From NCBI RefSeq assembly GCF_013375155.1, contig NZ_JABXOF010000003.1, positions 248,001-312,000 on the forward strand: a stretch of 64,000 nucleotides of DNA, in the 5' to 3' direction. The DNA comes from Serratia ureilytica. Its GTDB lineage: Bacteria; Pseudomonadota; Gammaproteobacteria; Enterobacterales; Enterobacteriaceae. Below the pieces are notes generated by a model, which ran no database searches, was not told the origin of the DNA, and worked only from the letters and a program-made list of their open reading frames with translations. Position numbers and translations under genes: made by a program. Below are positions 35,531 through 43,614 of the stretch, one piece after another. The number at the start of each line of letters is the position of its first letter. The first letter of the stretch is position 1.

Positions 35531-35698
35531 ATGAAAAAGATAACGCTGGTGCTTTTGACGTTGTTGCTGAGCGGCTGTATCGGCGGCGGCGGCGGCCCGT
35601 CGAATGCGCCGCCGGCGTCGCCGAATGAGCCCTACACCTGCAGCAACTCCGGCGCCAACAGCGACTGTTCGCAGTCCGTGGAGCCGTCGATGTACTAG
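35531..35698 (+). CDS. Small Cys-containing lipoprotein
   Basis: A 55-residue predicted lipoprotein. The signal MKKITLVLLTLLLSGC has a lipobox LLSGC, with the acylated Cys at residue 16. Then come a Gly run, a Pro-rich stretch and two further cysteines (YTCSNSGANSDCSQS). ATG 35531 gives a normal lipoprotein n-region with GGAGG before it. ATG 35516 has an ideal AAAGGAGG but would add the acidic EDGE residues. TATACT at 35495-35500 is a plausible -10 element. Function unknown. Confidence 0.75.
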   Translation: MKKITLVLLTLLLSGCIGGGGGPSNAPPASPNEPYTCSNSGANSDCSQSVEPSMY

Positions 35699-35706
35699 CC
35701 GCGTTC

Positions 35707-35732
35707 GGCGGGCCGTTGATGAACGACCCGCC
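35707..35732. terminator. Stem-loop between the lipoprotein and channel genes
   Basis: GGCGGGCCGTT (35707-35717) pairs with AACGACCCGCC (35722-35732), one mismatch, between the convergent lipoprotein and mechanosensitive-channel genes. Confidence 0.6.
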
Positions 35733-35746
35733 GCCTCATGGCAGAA

Positions 35747-38176
35747 CTAGGAAGAGTGTTCCTCTTCGTTAGCCTGATATCGCGTCGCCTGCTGCTTCAT
35801 GAACACCACCTCCTGCGGGCTGGACAGGCTCACTTCCTGAGCGCGCAACAGCTTGAGGATGTTAAACAGCAGTTCACTCTTGGTGGCGCCGACCATGCGC
35901 GGGCTCGGCACATAGCCAGTCACGCTCAGGATAATGCCGTCCGGCCCCAACTGGCTGAAGCGCACGTAAGGTGCCGGCGTCTCCAGAATGGTTTCGTACT
36001 CGTTGTAAGCGCTCAGCAGGATATTGCGCACCTGCTCCGGATCGATCGAGGTCGGGAACGTCAGCGCAATGGTCACCACGCCTTGCGCGTTGCCCATGGT
36101 GGCGTTACGTACGTTCTGTGAGATCAGCTGCGAGTTCGGTACGATCATGGTGGAGCGGTCGCTGAGCTGAATTTCGGTGGCGCGTACGTTGATGCGCCGC
36201 ACGTCGCCTTCCACGCCGCCGATGCCGATCATATCCCCGACCTTCACCGGGCGTTCGGTCAGCAGGATCAGGCCGGAAATAAAGTTCTTCACAATCTCCT
36301 GCAAACCGAAACCGATACCGACCGACAGGGCGCTGACGATCCACGCCAGGTTGCTCCACTGGATGCCCAGCGCCGCCAGGGTGATCAGAATGACCAGCAC
36401 ATAGCCGATATTGCTGAACAGCGTCACCAGCGAGGCGCGGATGCCGACGTCCGAAATGGTCTTCGGCAGCAGCTCAGAGCCCAGCCAGCGCCGCACCGCG
36501 CGCAGGATGTAGATGCCGATCGCCAGGCAGATCACGGCGTTGAGCAGGTTGCCTGGCACGATGTTGAAACGCTGCAAGCCTTCGCCGGTCAGGATCGAGA
36601 CGATTTTCTCCATCAGCGAGCCCGGCGTGGTGCTGCCGAACGAGCCGTTGAACAACGCGACGATCATCAACAGCAACAGCGAACATTTGGCCAGCGCGGT
36701 GGTGATGATCGCCACCTGCTCCAGATGGCGATCCTTGAAGCTGAGCGTTTTCTTCAGCATCTTGCCGCTGACGGTCTGCGGCGAAAACAGTGCGGCGCAC
36801 AGGTCAGTGGCGAACAGCACCATGAAGTAGAACGCCATCAGCACCAGCACCACCCAGATGAGCTGGTAGGTCAGGAAGCGGGCAAAAGCGATATAGCCCA
36901 CGAGCAGTGAAAGCAGGATCACCACCGAACACACCAGGGTGACGATATGCACCAGCCCGCCGACCAGCGTGCGTTTTTCCAGGTGCGCGCCCTGCTGCTC
37001 CAGACGGCGACGAATGCGCTGGCCGCGCAGCGGCGCCGCCAGCAGCACCATGCCGATCAGCCCCGCCACCAGGCCGTTGCCGAAGATGGTGGTGGCCAAT
37101 GAGGCGCTGACGACGTTGTTGATCAGCTCCACGGTGCCGAACGCCAGCGCCAGGCCGGCCAGCAGCGGCGAGAAGTAACGCAGCCCGGCGGCCACTTCAT
37201 TGTCCAGCGAAGCCAAACGCCAGGACGGGCGATTCAGCGACAGCGCCGCACGCCCCAGCCCGGCGATCAGCGCGCAGAAAATCCCCAGACGGTTAAAGCC
37301 TTCGGCGAAGTCTTCCAGCATGACCGGCAGCGGCTGCACGCGGATAAAGACGTAATACAGCAGGTTCAGCGCAATCGAGGTGGTGATCACCGTCACTGCC
37401 ACGGTGATGATGGCCATAAAGCTGCGGCGCAGGCGCCCGTCCGGCAGGAAACGAATGCTGACCCAGGCGAGGAAACGCTCGGACAAATAGCGCCCCCAGG
37501 ACCAGACGATCACCGCCAGCGCCAGCAACGCCAGGGTGCCGTACCGCCATTCGTCCTGCCAACTGGCGTCCCAGGCCGCTTTCATCTCGGCGTTGAACTG
37601 GTCCAGCCGCTGCACGTCATCCGCTGACGGCTGCACGACCGGCGTCCAGAATTTGACGCCCAAAATGCTGCCGGTGTTCAGCGCCAGCTGGGTTTTGAAC
37701 GCCACCCGACGCAGATCGCTGATCTGCTGGCCCAGGTCGAAGGCGCTGGTCTTGATGGCCTGCGCGCGTTTTACCGCATCGTCCAACTGCTTCTTGCTGC
37801 TGTTCAGCGCATTGCGCTGCTGGGCGACGGCGGGAGTTTCCGGCAGCGCGCCGGCCGCCGGGGCCGGCCCCAGCACGTCCAGCTGCGCCTGCAGTTTTTC
37901 CTGCACCGGCTGCAGATCGGCGGACAATTTATCCATGCTGGCGACCAGATCGTCCGTCGCCAACCGCAGCTTGCTGAGCTGGGTGTCGGTCGTCGCTTTG
38001 GAAACCAGCTGCTTCATGCTGTCCAACTGCTTTTGCGCGGCTTTCAACTGCGTAGCGGGATCGGGCGCGCTTTCGGCGGCGGGATCATCCTGGGTGGCGG
38101 CGACGGCGGCGAACGGCGTCAGTTGCATACCCAACAGCAATAATAACAACAGCAGGAACGGGCGAGGCTTTAACAT
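35747..38176 (-). CDS. MscS-family mechanosensitive channel with DUF3772 periplasmic domain
   Basis: An 809-residue inner-membrane channel. After the signal (MLKPRPFLLLLLLLLGMQLT), residues ~35-180 form a periplasmic coiled-coil DUF3772 region (QLKAAQKQLDSMKQLVSK). Eight or more helices follow, then the MscS core. The pore-lining helix region is SNLAWIVSALSVGIGFGLQE and the beta domain begins LTERPVKVGDMIGIGGVEGD. It protects against hypo-osmotic shock by opening under membrane tension. The start is ambiguous among 38176, 38194 and 38197; 38176 gives the most compact signal peptide. Confidence 0.9.
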   Translation of the reverse strand: MLKPRPFLLLLLLLLGMQLTPFAAVAATQDDPAAESAPDPATQLKAAQKQLDSMKQLVSKATTDTQLSKLRLATDDLVASMDKLSADLQPVQEKLQAQLDVLGPAPAAGALPETPAVAQQRNALNSSKKQLDDAVKRAQAIKTSAFDLGQQISDLRRVAFKTQLALNTGSILGVKFWTPVVQPSADDVQRLDQFNAEMKAAWDASWQDEWRYGTLALLALAVIVWSWGRYLSERFLAWVSIRFLPDGRLRRSFMAIITVAVTVITTSIALNLLYYVFIRVQPLPVMLEDFAEGFNRLGIFCALIAGLGRAALSLNRPSWRLASLDNEVAAGLRYFSPLLAGLALAFGTVELINNVVSASLATTIFGNGLVAGLIGMVLLAAPLRGQRIRRRLEQQGAHLEKRTLVGGLVHIVTLVCSVVILLSLLVGYIAFARFLTYQLIWVVLVLMAFYFMVLFATDLCAALFSPQTVSGKMLKKTLSFKDRHLEQVAIITTALAKCSLLLLMIVALFNGSFGSTTPGSLMEKIVSILTGEGLQRFNIVPGNLLNAVICLAIGIYILRAVRRWLGSELLPKTISDVGIRASLVTLFSNIGYVLVILITLAALGIQWSNLAWIVSALSVGIGFGLQEIVKNFISGLILLTERPVKVGDMIGIGGVEGDVRRINVRATEIQLSDRSTMIVPNSQLISQNVRNATMGNAQGVVTIALTFPTSIDPEQVRNILLSAYNEYETILETPAPYVRFSQLGPDGIILSVTGYVPSPRMVGATKSELLFNILKLLRAQEVSLSSPQEVVFMKQQATRYQANEEEHSS

Positions 38177-38382
38177 AAATTCAGTGCTCAGCATCATTAT
38201 CTGATAGACAGACGAACAGGCGGCGGATGAACCGTCGCTTAACCATAAACGCTAATTATAATAGCTGCTTAATGTCGGCCGAAATACAGTAATTATTCCC
38301 ATTGTGTGCCACGCGCCCGCGCTCGCCTTAGCTTGCTGATTATTCGGGCGCTTTTACACTGGCGATACGGCATGAAGCGCTC

Positions 38383-38423
38383 TATAATCCAGCCACCGAT
38401 TAACCTGCAACCAATAAAAGGAG
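38383..38423 (+). promoter_or_regulatory. -10 element and Shine-Dalgarno of the ABC-F leader
   Basis: TATAAT at 38383-38388 is a consensus -10 hexamer; no good -35 was found. AAAAGGAG (38416-38423) precedes the leader ATG at 38431 by 7 bases. The stretch 38198-38382 shows no gene. Confidence 0.6.
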
Positions 38424-38430
38424 ACTTACT

Positions 38431-38514
38431 ATGCTGACGTGTGAATTGGTTTTTCACTCACACTTCTTTGGTAATCGTCGCCGCTCAAGCATTACCGGTA
38501 TCGCGCTGCGATAA
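38431..38514 (+). CDS. 27-residue leader peptide of the ABC-F gene
   Basis: The frame reads MLTCELVFHSHFFGNRRRS, then SITGIALR and stop. The strong Shine-Dalgarno AAAAGGAG, consensus -10 upstream and position directly in front of an ABC-F gene are those of a regulatory leader ORF. Its last codons overlap the arms of two competing RNA stems, so ribosome stalling or stopping inside it can change the fold downstream. The triple-Arg run NRRRS or the HSHFF segment could be the stall site. That is inference. Confidence 0.7.
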   Translation: MLTCELVFHSHFFGNRRRSSITGIALR

Positions 38515-38620
38515 CCCAGCTTGAGCGAAGCTTACTAAAATCCAGGATCTTCCCTCCGGCTTACCGGGTTATCGTCAGCAATGTTTGACGATAGGCATTG
38601 TTATGCCTGTAACTCTTGAG
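38482..38620 (+). promoter_or_regulatory. Mutually exclusive stems of the ABC-F leader RNA
   Basis: Stem A: CGCTCAAGC (38482-38490) with GCTTGAGCG (38519-38527), enclosing TATCGC/GCGATA (38499-38504, 38508-38513). Alternative stem B: CGATAACCC (38509-38517) with GGGTTATCG (38566-38574). Stem C: TATCGTCA (38570-38577) with TGACGATA (38586-38593), which competes with B. Next is AGGCAT/ATGCCT (38593-38608), then ACTC/GAGT (38612-38621), which covers the GAG ahead of the ABC-F start. No U-tract follows, favouring translational control. Confidence 0.75.
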
Positions 38621-38626
38621 TAAGCA

Positions 38627-40357
38627 ATGAGCACATTACTGTCTGCACAATCTGTCGGTTACGACAACGCGTTCGGCGTCCTGCTGAGCGAGATTTCCTT
38701 CAGCCTGAAAAAAGGCGACCGCATCGGTTTGATCGGCGATAACGGCTGCGGCAAAAGCACCCTGCTGCAAATTCTCAGCGGCGACCTGCCTGCGCACACC
38801 GGAACGGTGACATTGTCACATCAATGTCTGATGGCGCGCATCGAGCAGCACCTGCCGCCGGAACTGCACGCCAGCACCCTGCTGGATGCGGTTCTGGCGC
38901 GGCTGCCTGCGGGCCAACACCTCAGCGAACGCTGGCGCTGCGAAGCGCTACTGGCCGAGCTGGGGTTTGAACCGGCGAGCTGGATGCTGACCGCCGGCAC
39001 CCTCAGCGGCGGCCAGCATACGCGGCTGCTGTTGGCGCGCGCGCTGATCCGCCAGCCCGATCTGCTGCTGCTCGACGAACCCAGCAACCACCTGGACCTG
39101 CCCACGCTGCTGTGGCTGGAACAGTTCTTGCGTAACTGGACCGGCAGCTTCGTGCTGGTGTCGCACGATCGCTACCTGCTCGACCAGGTAACCAACTGCA
39201 CCTGGATCCTGCGCGACAAAACGCTGCAGTTCTTCCGTTTGCCCTGCTCTGCGGCGCGCACCGCGCTGGCGGAACAGGACGCCGCGGACGAACAGCGGCG
39301 CCACGCCGAGCAAAAGGAAATCGACCGGGTGGAAAAAAGCGCCAAGCGCCTGGCGACCTGGGGCAAGGTCTACGACAACGAAGATCTGGCGCGCAAGGCC
39401 AAGCAAATGGAGAAGCGCGTCGATCGGTTGAAGGAAGAACAGACCACCCTGACCGCCGGCAGTCCATGGCGGCTGCGGCTGCAGGGAGAAGCGCTGGACG
39501 CCGATCGCCTGCTGGCGCTGCCGCACTGGGCGGTGCGCCCGGCGCCGGATGCGCCGGTGCTGTTCAGCCTGGAACATCTGCGCGTGAAAAGCGGCGATCG
39601 CATCGCCATCGTCGGGCGCAACGGCTGCGGAAAATCGTCGCTGTTGCGCCTGCTGTGGCGCGAGTATCAGCAACAAACGCAGCGCCCGGCGCTGTTCCAT
39701 CCGCGCGTGCGTATCGGCTATTACGATCAGAGCCTGCAACAGCTGCGCGATGAAGACACGTTGAGCGAAGCGCTGGCGCAGTTTGCGCCGCTGACCGAGG
39801 AACAGCGGAAAATGGCGCTGATCGGCGCCGGGTTCCCTTACCTGCGCCACCATCAGCAGATCCGTTCGTTGAGCGGCGGCGAGCGTTCACGGCTGCTGTT
39901 TGTCGGCCTGACGCTGGCCAACCATTCGTTGCTGCTGCTGGACGAGCCCACCAACCACCTGGATATGGCGGGCAAAGAGGAGCTGGCGGAAACGCTGCGT
40001 CAGTTCCCTGGCGCCGTCATGCTGGTCACCCACGATCGGATGCTGATCGAACAGAGCTGCAACCGCTTTTGGCTGATAGACCAACAAAAACTGGAGGAGT
40101 GGCACGATCTGGCGCCGGTGTACCAGCGTCTGGCGGGTGAAACGCCGGCGCTGCCGACGGCGCACGAGGCCAACGCAGACGCCCCGACGCCAAACCCGCA
40201 GTTGGAAGGCGAAGAGGCGTTGCTGACCGCCCTGTTTGCCCTCGAAAGCAAACTGGAGGCCGACCTGGCGCGTAAACCGAAGCATCAAAAACCGGAGCTT
40301 CAGGCGCGCTGGCGCCGCGAGATTGCCGACATCACCGCCCGGTTGCATCTGGGCTAA
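38627..40357 (+). CDS. ABC-F family ATPase (ribosome-protection type candidate)
   Basis: A 576-residue cytosolic protein with two ABC domains and no membrane segments, so it is an ABC-F translation factor rather than a transporter. Walker A sites are GDNGCGKST (38-46) and GRNGCGKSS (~331). Signatures are LSGGQHTRLLLARAL and LSGGERSRLLF, and Walker B sites LLLLDEPSNHLD and LLLLDEPTNHLD. The charged linker (EQKEIDRVEKSAKRLATWGK) reaches the ribosome in such proteins. A ~90-residue C-terminal helical extension follows. The leader-peptide control region upstream is typical of antibiotic-resistance ABC-F genes. The inducing drug, if any, is unknown. Confidence 0.92.
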   Translation: MSTLLSAQSVGYDNAFGVLLSEISFSLKKGDRIGLIGDNGCGKSTLLQILSGDLPAHTGTVTLSHQCLMARIEQHLPPELHASTLLDAVLARLPAGQHLSERWRCEALLAELGFEPASWMLTAGTLSGGQHTRLLLARALIRQPDLLLLDEPSNHLDLPTLLWLEQFLRNWTGSFVLVSHDRYLLDQVTNCTWILRDKTLQFFRLPCSAARTALAEQDAADEQRRHAEQKEIDRVEKSAKRLATWGKVYDNEDLARKAKQMEKRVDRLKEEQTTLTAGSPWRLRLQGEALDADRLLALPHWAVRPAPDAPVLFSLEHLRVKSGDRIAIVGRNGCGKSSLLRLLWREYQQQTQRPALFHPRVRIGYYDQSLQQLRDEDTLSEALAQFAPLTEEQRKMALIGAGFPYLRHHQQIRSLSGGERSRLLFVGLTLANHSLLLLDEPTNHLDMAGKEELAETLRQFPGAVMLVTHDRMLIEQSCNRFWLIDQQKLEEWHDLAPVYQRLAGETPALPTAHEANADAPTPNPQLEGEEALLTALFALESKLEADLARKPKHQKPELQARWRREIADITARLHLG

Positions 40358-40362
40358 CCTTG

Positions 40363-40391
40363 ACAGGCCGCCATCCGGCGGCCTGTTTTTT
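40363..40391 (+). terminator. Intrinsic terminator of the ABC-F gene
   Basis: ACAGGCCGCC (40363-40372), ATCC loop, GGCGGCCTGT (40377-40386) and a run of T. It lies just before the GNAT gene. Confidence 0.88.
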
Positions 40392-40404
40392 GACGGAGTG
40401 CGAC

Positions 40405-40845
40405 ATGGCATTTTCCCTTGAGCAAGCCTCACTCGCGCAGCGGCCGCTGCTGGCGGCCATGCTGTCCGATTGCCTTCGCGAGCTGGGCGTCGATGGGGAT
40501 TACCCCTATTTGCCGCTCTACTGGCGCGAGGCCGGCCGCTACCCCTATTTGATGTTGAGCGATCGGCAAACGGCCGGGTTCGCGTTGGTCAGGCGTCTCG
40601 ATAGCGCCACCGTCGAAATGGCGGAGTTCTACATCAAGCCCGAATGGCGACGCAACGGGATGGGGCAACGGGCTGCCCGCGCCTTGTTCGCGCGGCATCC
40701 CGGCGGTTGGTCGCTGTCAGTCAGCCAGGATAATCCGCGCGGGCTGGCGTTTTGGCGCTCGGTAATACCGGCCGGGGCCAAGACCGAACCGCTTTCAGCC
40801 CACGACGCCCTGATACTGCTACGTTTTTATTATCCGCCGCGTTGA
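40405..40845 (+). CDS. GNAT-family N-acetyltransferase
   Basis: A 146-residue acetyl-CoA-dependent transferase. After an N-terminal half with AGFALVRRLDSATVEMAEFY, the acetyl-CoA pyrophosphate loop is EWRRNGMGQRAARALFA (R/Q-x-x-G-x-G/A type). VSQDNPRGLAFWRSV is motif B. ATG 40405 is preferred over the longer frame because ACGGAGTG precedes it. Its substrate is unknown. It is separated from the ABC-F gene by a terminator. Confidence 0.88.
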   Translation: MAFSLEQASLAQRPLLAAMLSDCLRELGVDGDYPYLPLYWREAGRYPYLMLSDRQTAGFALVRRLDSATVEMAEFYIKPEWRRNGMGQRAARALFARHPGGWSLSVSQDNPRGLAFWRSVIPAGAKTEPLSAHDALILLRFYYPPR

Positions 40846-40911
40846 ACGACATATTACGTTCATTCTTTTATGGCAGAGTAAATCGATTCGTTCTTTGTTA
40901 TCGAGCCTGCC

Positions 40912-41757
40912 ATGACGTTACTTTCCCCACGGGACATCGAGGCGCGCTACCGCTTCGCGCGTGAGATCGCCCGCGCCGCCGCCGATCTCGCCTTCAGCTT
41001 TTACCAACGCCGGCAAAGTCTGGCCGTCGAGTTTAAACAGGGCCTGCAGGACGTGGTCAGCGAGGCCGACCGCCGCGTCGAGGCGCTGATCCGCCGCATG
41101 ATTAACCGGCGGTTTCCCCTGGATGGGTTTCTCGGCGAAGAGAGCGGCGGCACCAACGATAGCGCGGCCTGCCTTTGGGTCGTCGATCCGATCGATGGCA
41201 CCGCCTGCTTCCTGAACGGGCTGCATACCTGGTGTATCGCGATAAGCGTGGTGATCGACGGTGAGCCAACGATCGGCGTGGTTTACGATCCTAATCACCG
41301 CGAGATGTTCCGCGCCTGCCGCGGCCAAGGCGCTTTCCTCAACGGGGAACCGATCGGCGTGCATGCCGGGCGCAGCGTCGCGGAGGGCGTGATGGGCGTC
41401 GGGATATCACCTCGCGCCTCGGCGGCGGAATTCAGCGGTTTTCTCTGTCGCCTGCTGCAGGCGGGCGGCATGTTTGTGCGCAGCGGCTCCGGCGCGTTGA
41501 TGACCGCCCAGGTGGCCGCCGGTCGGCTGCTGGGCTATTACGAACCGCATATGAACGCCTGGGACAGCCTGCCTGGGCTGGTGCTGACGCGCGAAGCCGG
41601 CGGCGTGGCGAATGACTTTATGCATCACAACGGGCTGCGGCGCGGCAACCCGCTGCTGCTGGCCAACGCGGCGCTCTATCCGCAATTGGCCGAGCTGATT
41701 CAAACGCCGGGCTTGATCGGCTCGACGTGCCCTATCGCGCGTGAGATGGCCGGATAA
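40912..41757 (+). CDS. Inositol-monophosphatase family phosphatase
   Basis: A 281-residue Mg2+-dependent phosphatase. Motifs are FLGEESGG (metal Glu), VVDPIDGTACFLNGLHTW (DPIDGT, two metal Asp), RSGSGALMTAQVAAGRLLGY and NAWDSLPGLVLTREAGG (third Asp). The true substrate could be inositol phosphate, histidinol phosphate or PAP-like. It converges with, and overlaps by 58 bases, the CDF transporter gene of the Mg operon. Confidence 0.92.
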   Translation: MTLLSPRDIEARYRFAREIARAAADLAFSFYQRRQSLAVEFKQGLQDVVSEADRRVEALIRRMINRRFPLDGFLGEESGGTNDSAACLWVVDPIDGTACFLNGLHTWCIAISVVIDGEPTIGVVYDPNHREMFRACRGQGAFLNGEPIGVHAGRSVAEGVMGVGISPRASAAEFSGFLCRLLQAGGMFVRSGSGALMTAQVAAGRLLGYYEPHMNAWDSLPGLVLTREAGGVANDFMHHNGLRRGNPLLLANAALYPQLAELIQTPGLIGSTCPIAREMAG

Positions 41758-43076
41758 AGTGCGCGCAGCCGCCGCTCGACCCGATCGACCGCATCGTGCG
41801 CGGCGGCGATGGTTACCGCCGGCGACACCCGGCAGTGGAAGTTGACGATGATGCCACCGTCGGTTCTGCGCGCCCGGATGTTGTGCACGTCTTGCACCTT
41901 ATCCCCCTGCTCCAGCGCCGACTGCAAAATCAGCCGGATATCGGCCAGCTCGGCGGCGGAAACATCCTCGCTGGCCAGCCAGTGCGGCGTCTGCGGCTCC
42001 AGATGGGTCTCTATCTCGGTGTCCTCGCCGATCGCCTGACGCAGGATCCCTTCTATCTCCGTGGCAATATCATGCGCCTGCGCCACGCTGGCGTTGGCCG
42101 GCACCGCCAGATCCATGCCGATCGCCATGTGCGTCGGCAACTGCTGCAAGGTGACGTTCTGCACCTGCGCGCCGTGATTGGCGGCGATCGCCCGAATGCG
42201 CGTCGCCATGTCTTCGTCGCTGCGGGTCTGCGGCACCGCGATGACGGTAAACTCCGCCTTGGCATACTGCTGCCGCAGCCGTTCGACGATTTCTCGCTTC
42301 AACGCATCGATGCGTTCCAGCGGCAAGGTGCGGCACACCGCCACCGTGATCTCGACAAACAGTACGGCGCCGGCGTTGCGAATACGCACGCTGTCGCAGG
42401 CCAGCACCGCCGGGAAGCTGTCCAGCGTGGCGCGAATCGCCTCGGTGGCCCCGGCGGGCGCGGCATCCATCAGCGAGTCGAAGGAACGTTTACCCAGTTT
42501 GATTGCCGCGACAAAGATAAAACCGGCGACGATCAGCGCGGCGATGGCGTCCGCACGGCCAAAGCCCAGCAGCACAAACACCATGCCCAGCAGCACCACG
42601 CCGGACGAAAGCATGTCGGAGAAGAAATGCAGCGCATCCGCCTCCAGCGCCGCGCTGTCGGTCGCCTTGGCGACGCGGCTGAGCGCCCGCACGCGGAAAA
42701 AATCGACGCAGATGGAAATCAGCAGCACCGCGATCACCACCGGCGCCGCGACTATCTCATGCGGTTGTCCAAGCAGGCTGCCGCCCGCCTCGTAGACGAT
42801 CCAACCGGCGGCGCCGAGCAACAGCAACACCTCGAACAGCGCCGCCAGGTTTTCCACCTTGCCGTGGCCGAAGTGGTGATCGTCATCGGCGGGTTTATCG
42901 CTGATGCGCACCGCCAGCCAGGTGATGCTGGTGGCGATAAAATCGGTGAAAGAGTGGATCCCTTCGGATATCAGGCCAATACTGCCGGTAAAAATGCCGG
43001 CGACGAATTTGCCCGTGGCCAGCAACCCGCTGGCGATCATCGAGTTTCTGGCCACGGCCTGTTTTTCATTTTGCAT
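41700..43076 (-). CDS. Cation diffusion facilitator (CDF) transporter
   Basis: A 458-residue CDF metal:H+ exporter. The six-helix domain shows SIGLISEGIHSFTDFIATSI with the Asp-rich metal site in helix 2 (HxxxD type). DKPADDDHHFGHGKVENLAA is the His-rich loop and LEADALHFFSDMLSSGVVL the second site in helix 5. The cytosolic tail is unusually long, ~250 residues, with at least two ferredoxin-like units (SVRIRNAGAVLFVEITVAVC). As last gene of the M-box/mgtE operon it may handle Mg2+ or balance co-imported Mn2+/Co2+. Start ATG 43076; GTG 43088 is possible. Confidence 0.9.
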   Translation of the reverse strand: MQNEKQAVARNSMIASGLLATGKFVAGIFTGSIGLISEGIHSFTDFIATSITWLAVRISDKPADDDHHFGHGKVENLAALFEVLLLLGAAGWIVYEAGGSLLGQPHEIVAAPVVIAVLLISICVDFFRVRALSRVAKATDSAALEADALHFFSDMLSSGVVLLGMVFVLLGFGRADAIAALIVAGFIFVAAIKLGKRSFDSLMDAAPAGATEAIRATLDSFPAVLACDSVRIRNAGAVLFVEITVAVCRTLPLERIDALKREIVERLRQQYAKAEFTVIAVPQTRSDEDMATRIRAIAANHGAQVQNVTLQQLPTHMAIGMDLAVPANASVAQAHDIATEIEGILRQAIGEDTEIETHLEPQTPHWLASEDVSAAELADIRLILQSALEQGDKVQDVHNIRARRTDGGIIVNFHCRVSPAVTIAAAHDAVDRVERRLRALYPAISRAIGHVEPIKPGV

Positions 43077-43102
43077 TATGCTGCTCACATTCGGACGGTG
43101 AT

Positions 43103-43282
43103 TTATTTTTTTACTTTAGAGGATAATTGCCAGACAAAGGCGATCAGCAGCATACTGCCAGAGAAAGTCAGCATGAGGCTAGTAAGAAAATTGGATTTTC
43201 CGGTGGAATAAAAATAAATCTCATTCACCCCCACCGAAATCATTAAAATGGCATAGAGCAATCCCAGAATAAGAATCGTCAT
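43103..43282 (-). CDS. Two-helix small membrane protein of the Mg operon
   Basis: A 59-residue protein with two hydrophobic helices: TILILGLLYAILMISVGVNE and LTSLMLTFSGSMLLIAFVW, ending in a basic SSKVKK tail. ATG 43282 follows GGGAG. It sits between mgtS and the CDF gene in the same direction, so it is probably an accessory subunit or regulator of MgtE or the CDF protein. I recognise no family. Confidence 0.75.
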   Translation of the reverse strand: MTILILGLLYAILMISVGVNEIYFYSTGKSNFLTSLMLTFSGSMLLIAFVWQLSSKVKK

Positions 43283-43389
43283 TATTATCAACTCCCGTAT
43301 CAGGCCGCGCGTTCAGCGCGCCGCTAAATCCTCCCCATAATAAATAGCGGTTACGGGGAGGATGCATCTAGGCGGATCTTTAGCGTTCA

Positions 43390-43482
43390 TCAATCATCCC
43401 ATTTGGTGCTCATATAGGCCGCCAACAGGCCCAGTGAGCTGATCATTGCCAGGAATCCCATAAAAATAGTCATGTTTCCCAT
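43390..43482 (-). CDS. mgtS: MgtS small membrane protein
   Basis: A 30-residue protein beginning MGNMTIFMGFLAMISS and ending LAAYMSTKWDD. It matches E. coli MgtS (31 residues; GNMNVFM near the start, LAAYFSHKWDD at the end) in both halves. In E. coli MgtS is induced by low Mg2+ through PhoPQ and stabilises the importer MgtA and modulates PitA. Here it lies between mgtE and the small two-helix gene, TGAGG preceding its ATG, in an operon headed by an M-box. It may thus stabilise MgtE. It is below the size usual gene finders report. Confidence 0.88.
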   Translation of the reverse strand: MGNMTIFMGFLAMISSLGLLAAYMSTKWDD

Positions 43483-43497
43483 TGTTTTGTCCTCAGG

Positions 43498-43554
43498 TTA
43501 AATGTTATCGATAAAATCCCCTTGCGTTAAATATCGGGGTTGGTCGGTGTCCAT
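43498..43554 (-). CDS. Possible 18-residue peptide between mgtE and mgtS
   Basis: The frame reads MDTDQPRYLTQGDFIDNI and stops 15 bases before the mgtS start. AGAGGAGG lies upstream but 13 bases from the ATG, which is long. It could be a real micro-protein or chance. Confidence 0.2.
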   Translation of the reverse strand: MDTDQPRYLTQGDFIDNI

Positions 43555-43614
43555 GGTTTTTTAACGTCCTCCTCTTTTTTTCAACATTCCCGCACTTTCA
43601 AGCGCGGGACCCGT

